From NCBI RefSeq assembly GCF_003610405.1, contig NZ_RAQC01000001.1:1178001-1242000 (forward strand): 64,000 nucleotides of DNA. The letters are read 5' to 3'. The stretch comes from Microbacterium sp. AG238. Its GTDB lineage: Bacteria; Actinomycetota; Actinomycetes; Actinomycetales; Microbacteriaceae. The position numbers and the translations under genes were made by a program. This document shows, in pieces, positions 7,004-14,664 of this stretch; the stretch's first letter is position 1, and each line of letters begins with the position of its first letter. The notes below the pieces were generated by a model. It saw only the letters and a program-made list of their open reading frames with translations. It was not told the DNA's origin and made no database searches.

Positions 7004-9418
7004 TCACCGTGTCAGCGTCGACCGCTGACGGTGCACCCGGTAACCGCCCATGATCACGAGCAGACCGACCATCATGCTGCCGAGTCCGAGGATGAGGGCC
7101 AGGTGTGGCGCCTCGCCGCCGGTCGCGGGGAGCGCGCTGTGTCCGGGGACGATCGGCTCCCCTCCGCGAACGTCGTTGACGAGGGCAGCATCCACGGTTC
7201 CGCCGGGTTCGATCTCCACCGTGACGGGGTCGGCCGTGGCCACCTGCACGAGCGCAGTGCTGCCCGACTCGGTCTCGGTCACGACGCAGTTCGTTCCTGC
7301 GGGCAGATCCGCGTACACCTGCTCGTAGTCGCCCGCGCGACTGCGAGCCGGGATCACGAACGTCTCGTCGAGCACGTCGCCGTCATCGCAACGGACGCTG
7401 AGCTCGATGGCATCCTGCAGACCCGCGCCTCCGCCGGTCACGGTCTTCACGACCCGCAGCGACCCCGGCAGATACGACACATCGTTCGACAGCGCGGCGT
7501 CGACCGTCGCGCCCGGCTCGATGGCCACGGTGACGGGGCCGTCTGACGTGACGTCGACCTGTGCCGTCGCGCCCGACTCGAGCTCCGTGACGGTGCACTC
7601 GGTACCAGCCGGGATGTCGGTGAAGAGCTGCTCGTACTCCCCCGCGGCGGTGCCGGCGGGAATCTCGAAGGTCTCGTCGAGCACTTCGCCGCAGACGATG
7701 CCGAGTTCGATCGCGGCCTGCTGTCCGGCCGCGACTCCCGCGATCGACTTGACCACGCGAAGTGATCCAGGACGGTAGGTCACGGTGTTCGCGACTGCCG
7801 CATCGACCGTCGCACCCGGCTGGATCTCGACGGTGACGGGGTCGCCCGTCGCGACCTCCACCTGCGCGGTGCTGCCCGTCTCCGTCTCCGTGACGGTGCA
7901 CGCGGTGCCGGCGGGCAGGTCGGAGTACACCTGCTCGTAATCGCCGGCGGCGCTTCCGGCCGGGATCTCGAACGTCTCGTTAAGAACGTCACCGCAGACC
8001 ACGGTCAGGCGAATCGCACCCTGCGCGCCTGCGGCGTCACCGGCGATGCCCTTCACCACCCGCAGAGCGCCCGGAAGGTAGGTGACGGTGTTCGTGATCG
8101 TGATCGCGGCACCGCCCTCCGTGATCTCCGCGGTCTGGCCCGCATCGGTTTCGACGTCGACCACCGTGTTGGCGCCGGTGACGGGTTCCGTCACCGTGCA
8201 GCTCGTCCCGGCCGGTATGCCCGAGTACGTGAAGGTCTGCGTCGTCGCCGTGCCGGCGGGGATGTCGGCGGTGTAGGTGTACCCCTCACCGCAGTCGATG
8301 GCCAGCTGGATGTCGCCCTGAAGACCGAGCGCCTCGCCGGCGAACGCCTTGCTCACCGTCAACGAGCCGACCGCGAAGAACTCCGCGGTGGCCGAGGCGA
8401 CCGCGTCCAGTTCCGTCGTGTCGGCCAGGATCAGTCGCTGCGCATCGTCCAAAGAAGGTGTGTTGCCGTCGTACAGATACACCTGCCCCCGCTGGACCGT
8501 CACCGCTGCGCGCGCGTTCAGCACGGTCTCGCCGGGCGAACCGCTCGAACTCCGCACCCATATGTCGGTACCCGTGGGCACGGAGGCCGGGTTCGCGAGG
8601 GGCTCCGCCCCTTCCGCGTCCGTGAACATCGCATAGCCGCTGGGAACGGAGACGGTGACCTCGGTCGCGCCCTCGGCGACGACCGTGAAGGGCCCCGCGC
8701 TGGAGATCGACGCGGCGGAATCGGAAGCGGGTGTGATGCTCGCTTCCGGCGCAGGCGGTTCGACGACCGGTCCTGCCGCCTGAGCTGCGGCGACGATCGC
8801 CGCCGTCGCCTCGCGAATCGTCGAGCTGGCCGCCGTGCTCACGACATATCCATCCGTGAAGTACCAGATCGCGGACTGGACGGCCGCTGCCTGCTGATTC
8901 GCCGAGAGACCGGAGGGTTCGGAGGTCGTCGGGTAGTAGTTGTTGAGGATGTAGGTGACGTATCCGATGTTCGGGACGTTCGATTCCTCCCACGTGCCCG
9001 ACTCGTACCCGATGCCGACGTTCGTGGCCACCCGGAGATTGATGCAGTACATCTCGGCGGTCAGCGACGGGTCGGAGATGCTCGACGCGATGATCGTTCC
9101 GCTGAAGGGCCTCACCGACGAGTATCCGGCCGGATTGCTGGTGGGGTAGGCAGCCAGCGGATCTTGTGTGATGGGCGACGGCGGTTGGAATCCCTGGACA
9201 TTTGCGCCGGGCCCGAGGGCCGTGACCTGGATTTCCGTGTTCGGGCCGATCTCGGCATCCGCGATCGGCGTCGCATCATCGATGCGCGCGTGGGCCGTCT
9301 GGCCGAGGGGCATGACGATGAGTGCCGCCACGACCAGGGCGCTCAGCGAGGCGATGACGCTGCGGACACGCCTACCGGCTCGGGGATGCCGCACCCGGGC
9401 GGTCGATCGCGTCGTCAC
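7004..9418 (-). CDS. LPXTG-anchored thioester-domain surface protein with four beta-repeats
   Basis: 804 residues. The signal peptide is about 1-45 (AALIVMPLGQTAHA). An N-terminal thioester (TQXA) domain follows, with the reactive Cys in EMYCINL (C125) and the partner Gln in AVQSAIWYF (Q181). These residues form the internal Cys-Gln thioester that gram-positive adhesins use to bind host or surface ligands covalently. A middle Ig-like region follows, then four tandem repeats of about 100 residues (roughly 350-750). Each begins G-x-L-R/T-V-x-K and has one conserved CGE/CDD and the motif PAGTxC(T/V)VTE; these are DUF5979/SpaA-like prealbumin folds. The sorting signal LPATG (763-767), a hydrophobic helix and the tail YRVHRQRS complete it. 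The start is GTG with GGGAAGGA upstream. No sortase gene is in the window. Confidence 0.9.
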   Translation of the reverse strand: MTTRSTARVRHPRAGRRVRSVIASLSALVVAALIVMPLGQTAHARIDDATPIADAEIGPNTEIQVTALGPGANVQGFQPPSPITQDPLAAYPTSNPAGYSSVRPFSGTIIASSISDPSLTAEMYCINLRVATNVGIGYESGTWEESNVPNIGYVTYILNNYYPTTSEPSGLSANQQAAAVQSAIWYFTDGYVVSTAASSTIREATAAIVAAAQAAGPVVEPPAPEASITPASDSAASISSAGPFTVVAEGATEVTVSVPSGYAMFTDAEGAEPLANPASVPTGTDIWVRSSSGSPGETVLNARAAVTVQRGQVYLYDGNTPSLDDAQRLILADTTELDAVASATAEFFAVGSLTVSKAFAGEALGLQGDIQLAIDCGEGYTYTADIPAGTATTQTFTYSGIPAGTSCTVTEPVTGANTVVDVETDAGQTAEITEGGAAITITNTVTYLPGALRVVKGIAGDAAGAQGAIRLTVVCGDVLNETFEIPAGSAAGDYEQVYSDLPAGTACTVTETETGSTAQVEVATGDPVTVEIQPGATVDAAVANTVTYRPGSLRVVKSIAGVAAGQQAAIELGIVCGEVLDETFEIPAGTAAGEYEQLFTDIPAGTECTVTELESGATAQVDVTSDGPVTVAIEPGATVDAALSNDVSYLPGSLRVVKTVTGGGAGLQDAIELSVRCDDGDVLDETFVIPARSRAGDYEQVYADLPAGTNCVVTETESGSTALVQVATADPVTVEIEPGGTVDAALVNDVRGGEPIVPGHSALPATGGEAPHLALILGLGSMMVGLLVIMGGYRVHRQRSTLTR

Positions 9419-9544
9419 GCCGAGTCCTTCCCATCGGTCATTTCGTGATGTGAACCGTTATGGGTTGCGCGAATCATGATCTCTTCCTTTCACGCGGGGG
9501 GATGCGGACGCCCCCTCCAGGGGACGCGTATTGGTCACCATCAC

Positions 9545-10264
9545 TCAGGTGCGATGGCGATCGGCAGTGCCATTGGTCCCGCCGCGCGTGACGTCATCGT
9601 GCGTCATCCGATAAACGGCGGCTTGTGTGCGACTCTCCAAATGCAGCTTGGCGAGCAGCCCGGAGACGTAGTTCTTGATGGTCTTCTCTGCCAGTCCGAG
9701 CCGATTTCCGATTTGACGATTCGTCATCCCGGCGGCGATGAAACGGAGTACCTGACGCTCGCGCAGCGTGAGGTCAACGGTCGAGGGTTGGTTCGCTGGC
9801 AGGCCCGCACCGTGCACCGCCTGCAGGCTGTGCACGTCTCCGCCGCGTGCGATCCGGCGCACGAGCTGCAAGACGTCCTGCGCGTCGGCGTCATCGAGGA
9901 GGTAGCCGTCGGCGCCCACAGCCCACGCGACTCGCTTCGCCTCTTCGGCGTCGGTGCGTCCGTGGACGAGCAGCGGCACATCGATCTGCACGCGTCGGAT
10001 CTTGTCCACCGCGCTCACGATCTGCTCCGGAGGCTCCGTCGCGTCGAGGATGGCGACGTCCGGGTCGGCCCGATCGATCATCGGCCACGCTTCGTCGAGC
10101 CGCGCCATCTCTCCGACCACGACGAGATCGCCCGCATCTTCGATGACGGCACGCAGTCCTCGTCGCACGACATCTCGGCGATTGACGAGGAGAACCCTCA
10201 CCTCTTCTTCGACGGCCGCGACATCGTCAGCCGGGTCGAACGGCAGTGCCGTTTCGTCCTTCAT
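9545..10264 (-). CDS. Orphan LuxR-type response regulator with degenerate receiver
   Basis: 239 residues, no adjacent kinase. The receiver fold is clear and the phospho-acceptor Asp is retained (D74 in VAILDATEPPE). The acidic pair that binds Mg2+ is N28/R29 (LLVNRRD), the switch Thr is His (H101) and the conserved Lys is Asp (D124, YLLDD). Phosphorylation is therefore unlikely or inefficient, as in atypical receivers that work without a kinase. The LuxR HTH (about 164-206, LTLRERQVLRFIAAGMTNRQIG) looks intact. It is transcribed divergently from lanKC over a 319-bp shared promoter region. In streptomycetes the orphan regulator RamR/AmfR stands next to, and activates, the SapB/AmfS operon; the same role here is inference from position and family. 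Its ribosome site is GGGAGGG. Confidence 0.88.
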   Translation of the reverse strand: MKDETALPFDPADDVAAVEEEVRVLLVNRRDVVRRGLRAVIEDAGDLVVVGEMARLDEAWPMIDRADPDVAILDATEPPEQIVSAVDKIRRVQIDVPLLVHGRTDAEEAKRVAWAVGADGYLLDDADAQDVLQLVRRIARGGDVHSLQAVHGAGLPANQPSTVDLTLRERQVLRFIAAGMTNRQIGNRLGLAEKTIKNYVSGLLAKLHLESRTQAAVYRMTHDDVTRGGTNGTADRHRT

Positions 10265-10583
10265 AGCGTTTATCCCTCCCCCGGGTGAACTAAGTCAAAC
10301 ACCTCAATACCGACGCGACCAGGGGGGTCGTGTTTTCGACGGTTTTCGGGTCTTTAGTCCTTGATGCAGCCGAGGCTGCAGCCGCCAGCTCCCGGCGAGC
10401 TTCATCCATTCGGATGAATTTTCACGCTCCAATTGTCGACCGAGAACAGAAGCCCCGTCCGGGTCGCGACGGGGCAACGCCGGGCCGCACGCGCGTCTTT
10501 TCACCGCCCGGGACGCGGGCGAGCCCGTGCGCGCCGACCGATGATGACCCTGGGCCCGCCGTACCGGGCCGTGGGGGAAACAG
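10265..10583. promoter_or_regulatory. Divergent control region between orphan regulator and lanKC
   Basis: 319 bp without a gene. It is more AT-rich than its surroundings in the first half (runs TTTTCG, CGGTTTTCGGGTCTTTAG at 10335-10360). It contains the third CATCC-N4-GGATG palindrome (10403-10416) and a strong hairpin in the presumed lanKC leader (arms GCCCCGTC 10452-10459 and GACGGGGC 10468-10475). No convincing -35/-10 pair could be fixed for either direction. Confidence 0.5.
10403..10416. promoter_or_regulatory. Palindrome CATCC-N4-GGATG, copy 3
   Basis: CATCCATTCGGATG, followed by AATTTT. It is placed 168 bp before lanKC and 139 bp before the orphan regulator start, the expected place for an activator or autoregulation site. 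It is the copy with the clearest regulatory context of the three. Confidence 0.45.
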
Positions 10584-13205
10584 ATGGATCCGATCTTCGG
10601 GCGTTTCGCGACACGGGATCGGATGTTCTACGACTCCCCGAGCGCGGACGGCGCCGGCACCGACACACCGGACGACACTCACCGCTATGCGCCGGCGACG
10701 GCCGTCTCATGGGCCGACTGGCGGCGGAGCCGGCGGCATCCGTGGACCGTCTGGATGCCGCCCGAGCCGCACCTGCCCGACCAGGGGTGGAAGGTGCACG
10801 TCACGGCTCTGCCCGACGCGGCCGCCACCGTACTCGAGATCGTCTCGGCCTACTGCCACCGGCATGGTGTCGCGTTCAAGCATCTGGTCGACGAGCGAGC
10901 GCTCGACGCCGTGCTGGCGAAGGATGCCGACCGGTCGGGAGCGGGCAAGTTCATCACGCTCTACCCACCCTCAGTCGAACGCCTCGAGCACTGCCTGGTC
11001 ACGCTCGACGAGGCGCTCGGCGGGCGACCCGGCCCCTACATCCTGTCGGATCTGCGCTGGAACGCCGGTCCGCTGTTCGTCAGATACGGCGCCTTCACCG
11101 ACCACGAGGTGATCGTCGACGGCGAGGCCCTGGCAGCGGTGCGCGACTTGCGAAGCGGCGCCTGGGTGCCCGATCGGCGCGAGGCGGGCTTCCATGTGCC
11201 GCCCTGGGTCGAGCTGCCGGGCTTCTTGCAACGCCAGCTCGAGGCGCTCGGCAACGAGCCGCCGGCGGGTTTTCCGGAGATCACCGGGGCCCTGCACTAC
11301 TCGAACGCCGGCGGCGTCTACACCGGAATGCTCGACGGGACGCCCGTCATCGTGAAAGAGGCGCGGCCGTTCGCCGGTTGGACGCCGGACGGGAGGGATG
11401 CCGTTGCGCGGCTGCGCGACGAGGAGCGCACCCTGCGTGCCCTCGGCGGCGTCGTGCGCGTGCCGGAGGTGCGAGCTTCGTTCGACGCGCACGGCCATCG
11501 CTTCATCGTCCTCGAGCAGCTGCCGGGCCAGCCGCTCGACCGGGTCGTTTCGACGACCAGCCCGCTCACCGCCGCGGTGTCCACCGCCCAGGAGCGCCAC
11601 GCGTACCGCGACCGGATGCTGCTCGTCCTCGATGCCCTGCGAGGCGAGATCTCCCGCCTGCACGCCTCGGGCCGCGCCCACGGGGACCTGCATCCGGCCA
11701 ATGTCCTCGTCGGCGCGGACGGATCGGTCGGTCTCATCGATCTCGAGATGTCGGTGCCCGCCGCCTCCCGCGCCGCCGCCGTCCTCGGCGCAGCCGGATT
11801 CGCGCTGCCCGACGAGACCGATCCCGTGCGACGCGACGAGCACGCGCTCGCGTGCATCGAGCTATACGTCTTCCTGCCGCTCACGAGTGTGCTGGCGCTC
11901 CAGCCGGCGAAAGCCCGATCGCTGGTCGCGGAGGCGGCCGCGACCTTCGACCTGCCTCGCGACTGGTCGGAACGCGTGGCGGCGAGGCTCAGTCACGAGC
12001 GCGGCGACGACAGCCGCGGAGGCGGGCACAGGCTCTCGCATCCGACGTCGACCCCGACCATCAAGCAGGTCGCGGAGCAGCTGCTCGCCGATGCGACCCC
12101 TCACCGGCTCGATCGGCTGTGGCCGGGCGACCCGCGCCAGTTCCGCGAACCCAGGTTCTCGCTCGCCCACGGCGCCCTCGGGGTCGCCCTCGCGCTCGAC
12201 GCCGCCGGGATCGCGCTCCCCGCCGAGCTGCGCGCATGGGTGGAGCAGTCGATCTCGGAGGCGTGGGACGACCACCCTCGCCTCGGGTTGATGGATGGCG
12301 CCGCCGGCGCGATCTGGGCCTGTCGCCGCCTCGGGTTCATCGCAGAAGCTTCGACTCTCCGCGAGCGGCTGCACGGCGTCGACCTCGCCGATGCGACCGT
12401 CGGATCCGACCTCGCCTCGGGCCTTCCCGGCATCGGCCTCGCCCTCCTCGCCGAACCGGGCGATCCCGGCGCTCTGGAGCCGGCGATCGCCATCGTCGAC
12501 CGCCTCAGCGAGCACTGGGGTCCCATCGGCGCAGACGCGCCGCCAGCACCGGTGGTGTCGCCGCGTCGGGGCGGCCTCATGGGCGGCGCGAGCGGAACCG
12601 CACTCCTGGCGCTGCGGCTGTTCGAGCGCACCCGAGACCGGCGGTTCCTCGAGACCGCCCGACGCGCCCTCGCCGTCGACCTCCGCTCGCTGCGCCGCGA
12701 TTCGGACGGGTCGTTGCAGGTGGATCAAGGGTGGCGCCTGCTCCCCTACCTCGCCCACGGGTCGGCCGGCATCGGCCTCGTGCTCGCGCAGTATCTGTCG
12801 CACGAGCCGGACGACGAGCTGCATGACGCGCTGCGCGGGATCATCCGCGCGGCGTCGGCACCCTTCGTCGTGCAGCCGGGCCTCTTCGCGGGCCGGGCCG
12901 GGCTCGCGATCTTCCTCCAGTCACTGGAGGCGACCGGCCACGCGAGCGCGGAGACGGTGCGCGCTCGCGACCACCATCTCTCGCAGATGAGGCTGCACGC
13001 CCTCGAAGCCCCGGCCGGCGTACGCGTCGTCGGAGACGGGATGCTCCGCGCATCATGCGACCTCGCGACCGGAGCCGCTGGTGTGCTGCTCGCTCTCGTC
13101 GCGGCATCCCCACACGCCCAGACGACCGACCAGCCGCTTCTCCCCCTGCTCCCCCCGGTGCTCGCACCCGTCGGTCCCCCGGCGGCGATCGAACCGAGGA
13201 GGTGA
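10584..13205 (+). CDS. lanKC: Class III lanthionine synthetase (LanKC)
   Basis: 873 residues, the usual trifunctional length. The N-terminal phospho-Ser/Thr lyase region (about 40-220) contains the family segment YILSDLRWNAGPLFVRYGAF (152-171). The Ser/Thr kinase domain (about 235-480) has K258 in VIVKEA, the catalytic loop HGDLHPAN (366-373) and metal-binding D386 in LIDLE. The C-terminal LanC-like cyclase (about 490-850) has the Gly-rich repeats GLMGGASG, LPYLAHGSAGIG and FAGRAGLA. The Cys-Cys-His zinc ligands of class I, II and IV cyclases are absent, which marks class III. The enzyme phosphorylates and dehydrates Ser/Thr of the precursor, then forms (methyl)lanthionine or labionin rings with Cys. 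GGGGGA precedes the ATG. The stop lies 4 bp before the precursor start. Confidence 0.95.
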   Translation: MDPIFGRFATRDRMFYDSPSADGAGTDTPDDTHRYAPATAVSWADWRRSRRHPWTVWMPPEPHLPDQGWKVHVTALPDAAATVLEIVSAYCHRHGVAFKHLVDERALDAVLAKDADRSGAGKFITLYPPSVERLEHCLVTLDEALGGRPGPYILSDLRWNAGPLFVRYGAFTDHEVIVDGEALAAVRDLRSGAWVPDRREAGFHVPPWVELPGFLQRQLEALGNEPPAGFPEITGALHYSNAGGVYTGMLDGTPVIVKEARPFAGWTPDGRDAVARLRDEERTLRALGGVVRVPEVRASFDAHGHRFIVLEQLPGQPLDRVVSTTSPLTAAVSTAQERHAYRDRMLLVLDALRGEISRLHASGRAHGDLHPANVLVGADGSVGLIDLEMSVPAASRAAAVLGAAGFALPDETDPVRRDEHALACIELYVFLPLTSVLALQPAKARSLVAEAAATFDLPRDWSERVAARLSHERGDDSRGGGHRLSHPTSTPTIKQVAEQLLADATPHRLDRLWPGDPRQFREPRFSLAHGALGVALALDAAGIALPAELRAWVEQSISEAWDDHPRLGLMDGAAGAIWACRRLGFIAEASTLRERLHGVDLADATVGSDLASGLPGIGLALLAEPGDPGALEPAIAIVDRLSEHWGPIGADAPPAPVVSPRRGGLMGGASGTALLALRLFERTRDRRFLETARRALAVDLRSLRRDSDGSLQVDQGWRLLPYLAHGSAGIGLVLAQYLSHEPDDELHDALRGIIRAASAPFVVQPGLFAGRAGLAIFLQSLEATGHASAETVRARDHHLSQMRLHALEAPAGVRVVGDGMLRASCDLATGAAGVLLALVAASPHAQTTDQPLLPLLPPVLAPVGPPAAIEPRR

Positions 13206-13209
13206 GGAA

Positions 13210-13326
13210 ATGGGCTTCATCCTGTCGCTGCAGACGCTCGAGAAGAGCGAGGACGAGCACCGCACGGTCCTGGCCAGCACGCTGAGCATCGGCCTGTGCC
13301 GAAGCACAGTGTCGACCGCCTGCTGA
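13210..13326 (+). CDS. lanA: SapB/AmfS-like class III lanthipeptide precursor
   Basis: 38 residues, read directly from the sequence downstream of lanKC. An unusually strong ribosome site (GAGGAGGTGAGGAA) overlaps the end of lanKC. The leader has the class III recognition motif L-x-L-Q-x-L-E (ILSLQTLE, residues 4-11). The C-terminal half carries two ring motifs: S23-x2-S26-x3-C30, the exact labionin pattern, and S32-x2-S35-x2-C38, one residue shorter. The same two-motif layout occurs in SapB and AmfS, lanthipeptides that act as surfactant morphogens. The leader/core border cannot be fixed; it lies before S23. The downstream hairpin at 13361-13387 ends the operon. No exporter or leader protease gene is present in the window. 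Confidence 0.92.
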   Translation: MGFILSLQTLEKSEDEHRTVLASTLSIGLCRSTVSTAC

Positions 13327-13405
13327 AACGCGGCATCCGCGCCCCATGGAGCGCAAACGAAAGGGCCCCCGCTCAGCGGGGGCCCTTCTCGATGTGGCGA
13401 GTGAG
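13258..13405. repeat. 148-bp direct repeat, copy 1
   Basis: It spans the last 22 codons of lanA, the intergenic spacer, the terminator hairpin and 11 bp identical to the 3' end of tRNA-Tyr (13395-13405). Compared with copy 2 (14596-14743) there are six substitutions and no indels, about 96% identity. The two copies are exactly 1338 bp apart. Confidence 0.97.
13361..13387. terminator. Terminator of the lanthipeptide operon
   Basis: AAGGGCCCCCG (13361-13371), 5-nt loop CTCAG, CGGGGGCCCTT (13377-13387), followed by CTC. The hairpin is symmetrical and can work both ways. It is duplicated at 14699-14725, where it serves tRNA-Tyr. Confidence 0.85.
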
Positions 13406-13495
13406 CAACTCTGCTGCGGGTGCTAGGATTGACCCACAACACTGGCTCCTCTTCCAAGGCCGCACTCGCGTTCCTCGGTACGGGCCAGTTTTCTT

Positions 13496-14569
13496 TTGTG
13501 CGATGCTCACCAGGTGGTCGAGTATGTCAAGCGGTTCCTGAGCCTCGAGAAACAAGTCCAGCACCTTCGCGATCAGGGCCTCGATTGCGGCAGCCAAGAC
13601 GACGCCCTGAGAGCGCTCCATGAGTTCGGCTACTACCGGCTGACGGCGTACACCTACCCATTCCGACGCCTGCTCCCGGAAGGTGCCGCCCGAGAAAGCT
13701 CTGCGCAGTATCGAAGCTCCGAGTATCTTCCGGGAAGCACACTCGCCGACGGAGTGAGCGCTGCGCGCTTCGACTCTCGTCTGCGCGAGACGGTGTTCGC
13801 CGGCGTCGGAAGGTTCGAGCTGGCGTTGCGGTTCCAGCTCGCGCACACACTCGGTCGACGTGGCGCTTTCGCCCATCTCGACATTGCGCATCTCGACCAA
13901 CGCGTCGCGACCGCACCCCCTCCCGGAGACGGAGCCAGCCATTTCTCAGACGCACATAGCCTCTGGCTGGCGGCGTATCGCGAACAGGCTCGACGGGCGC
14001 AGAGCGAGGACTTTGTTACACACATCTTCGAGAAGTACGACTCCCGCGACCTTCCACTCTGGGTCGCCGTCGAGATTCTCGACTTCGGGGCTCTGACCCG
14101 TCTGTACAAGCTACTCAAGGACGGCGACCAGAGCGCTATCGCTCGCCGCTTCGGCGTCACCAACGGCAAGCTGTTCTCGAAGTGGCTCGTCGGCGTCAAC
14201 CTCGTGCGCAACCACTGCGCACATCACGGCCGACTCTGGAACCGAAAGCTGTCGAGCACTCTCAAGCGGATTGCGCCCGGGTCCTTGACGTACCCTGAGC
14301 GCCTCGAGCACCTGGCTGACGCGCGTAGCCGAACGAAGGTATACCCCTGGCTTGCGGTCCTGGCGTACTGCCTGACCTCGTACGATCCTGCGTCCCGCTG
14401 GCATCATTCTCTGGCGAAGTGCCTCGCGACCTTCCCTCAGAGCGCATTCCTCGAGCAGGCGCGCGACATGGGATCCACTCCTAACTGGTCAAACGAGACA
14501 CTGTGGACTCGAACACCGCAGCCGGACGCCCCGCTTCCCACCCCGATCGACCTGTCGCCTGTTTCGTAG
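13496..14569 (+). CDS. Abi_2/AbiD-family protein (HEPN-type abortive-infection protein)
   Basis: 357 residues from a TTG. The N-terminal part matches Abi_2 proteins: FLSLEKQVQHLRDQGLD (14-30), then LHEFGYYRLTAYTYPFR (41-57). The diagnostic motif LVRNHCAHHGRLWNR (236-250) contains R238-x4-H243, the RNase-like HEPN signature. Such proteins are thought to abort phage infection, probably by cutting RNA; the trigger is unknown here. The gene is flanked by the 148-bp direct repeats and has more A/T-ending codons than its neighbours, consistent with later acquisition. No ribosome site is evident for TTG 13496 or for GTG 13514, so the start is uncertain and the 5' end may be leaderless. Its stop lies 5 bp before the truncated precursor gene. 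Confidence 0.85.
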   Translation: MCDAHQVVEYVKRFLSLEKQVQHLRDQGLDCGSQDDALRALHEFGYYRLTAYTYPFRRLLPEGAARESSAQYRSSEYLPGSTLADGVSAARFDSRLRETVFAGVGRFELALRFQLAHTLGRRGAFAHLDIAHLDQRVATAPPPGDGASHFSDAHSLWLAAYREQARRAQSEDFVTHIFEKYDSRDLPLWVAVEILDFGALTRLYKLLKDGDQSAIARRFGVTNGKLFSKWLVGVNLVRNHCAHHGRLWNRKLSSTLKRIAPGSLTYPERLEHLADARSRTKVYPWLAVLAYCLTSYDPASRWHHSLAKCLATFPQSAFLEQARDMGSTPNWSNETLWTRTPQPDAPLPTPIDLSPVS

Positions 14570-14574
14570 GACCT

Positions 14575-14664
14575 ATGGCCATCGACGGGGCTTCCCACCG
14601 CACGGTCCTGGCCAGCACGCTGAGCATCAGCCTGTGCCGAAGCACAGTGTCGACCGTCTGCTGA
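14575..14664 (+). pseudogene. Second lanthipeptide precursor with truncated leader
   Basis: 29-codon open frame (MAIDGAS, then the repeated segment from His-Arg-Thr-Val). It retains an intact core with the same pattern, S14-x2-S17-x3-C21 and S23-x2-S26-x2-C29. Against lanA there are two substitutions (Gly to Ser and Ala to Val in the core). The LxLQxLE recognition motif is missing and is replaced by seven unrelated residues that fuse in frame to the repeat. A weak AGGA overlaps the abi stop, 3-4 bp before the ATG. It is probably a remnant left by the event that placed the abi gene here. It could be expressed, but LanKC would probably not recognise it without the leader motif. Confidence 0.7.

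Noticed and set aside
9476..10288. Plus-strand 270-codon frame opposite the orphan regulator
   Set aside because: It is antisense to a well-supported LuxR regulator and has no recognisable domain.
10433..12826. Long open frame overlapping lanKC in another frame
   Set aside because: Arg/Pro/Ala-rich shadow product with no domain; lanKC in the other frame has full motifs. The same applies to the long antisense frame 41776-44646 opposite the MMPL gene.
13406..13495. TTGACC-based promoter for the abi gene
   Set aside because: TTGACC at 13430 lacks a matching -10 element at 16-18 bp; promoter left unassigned.
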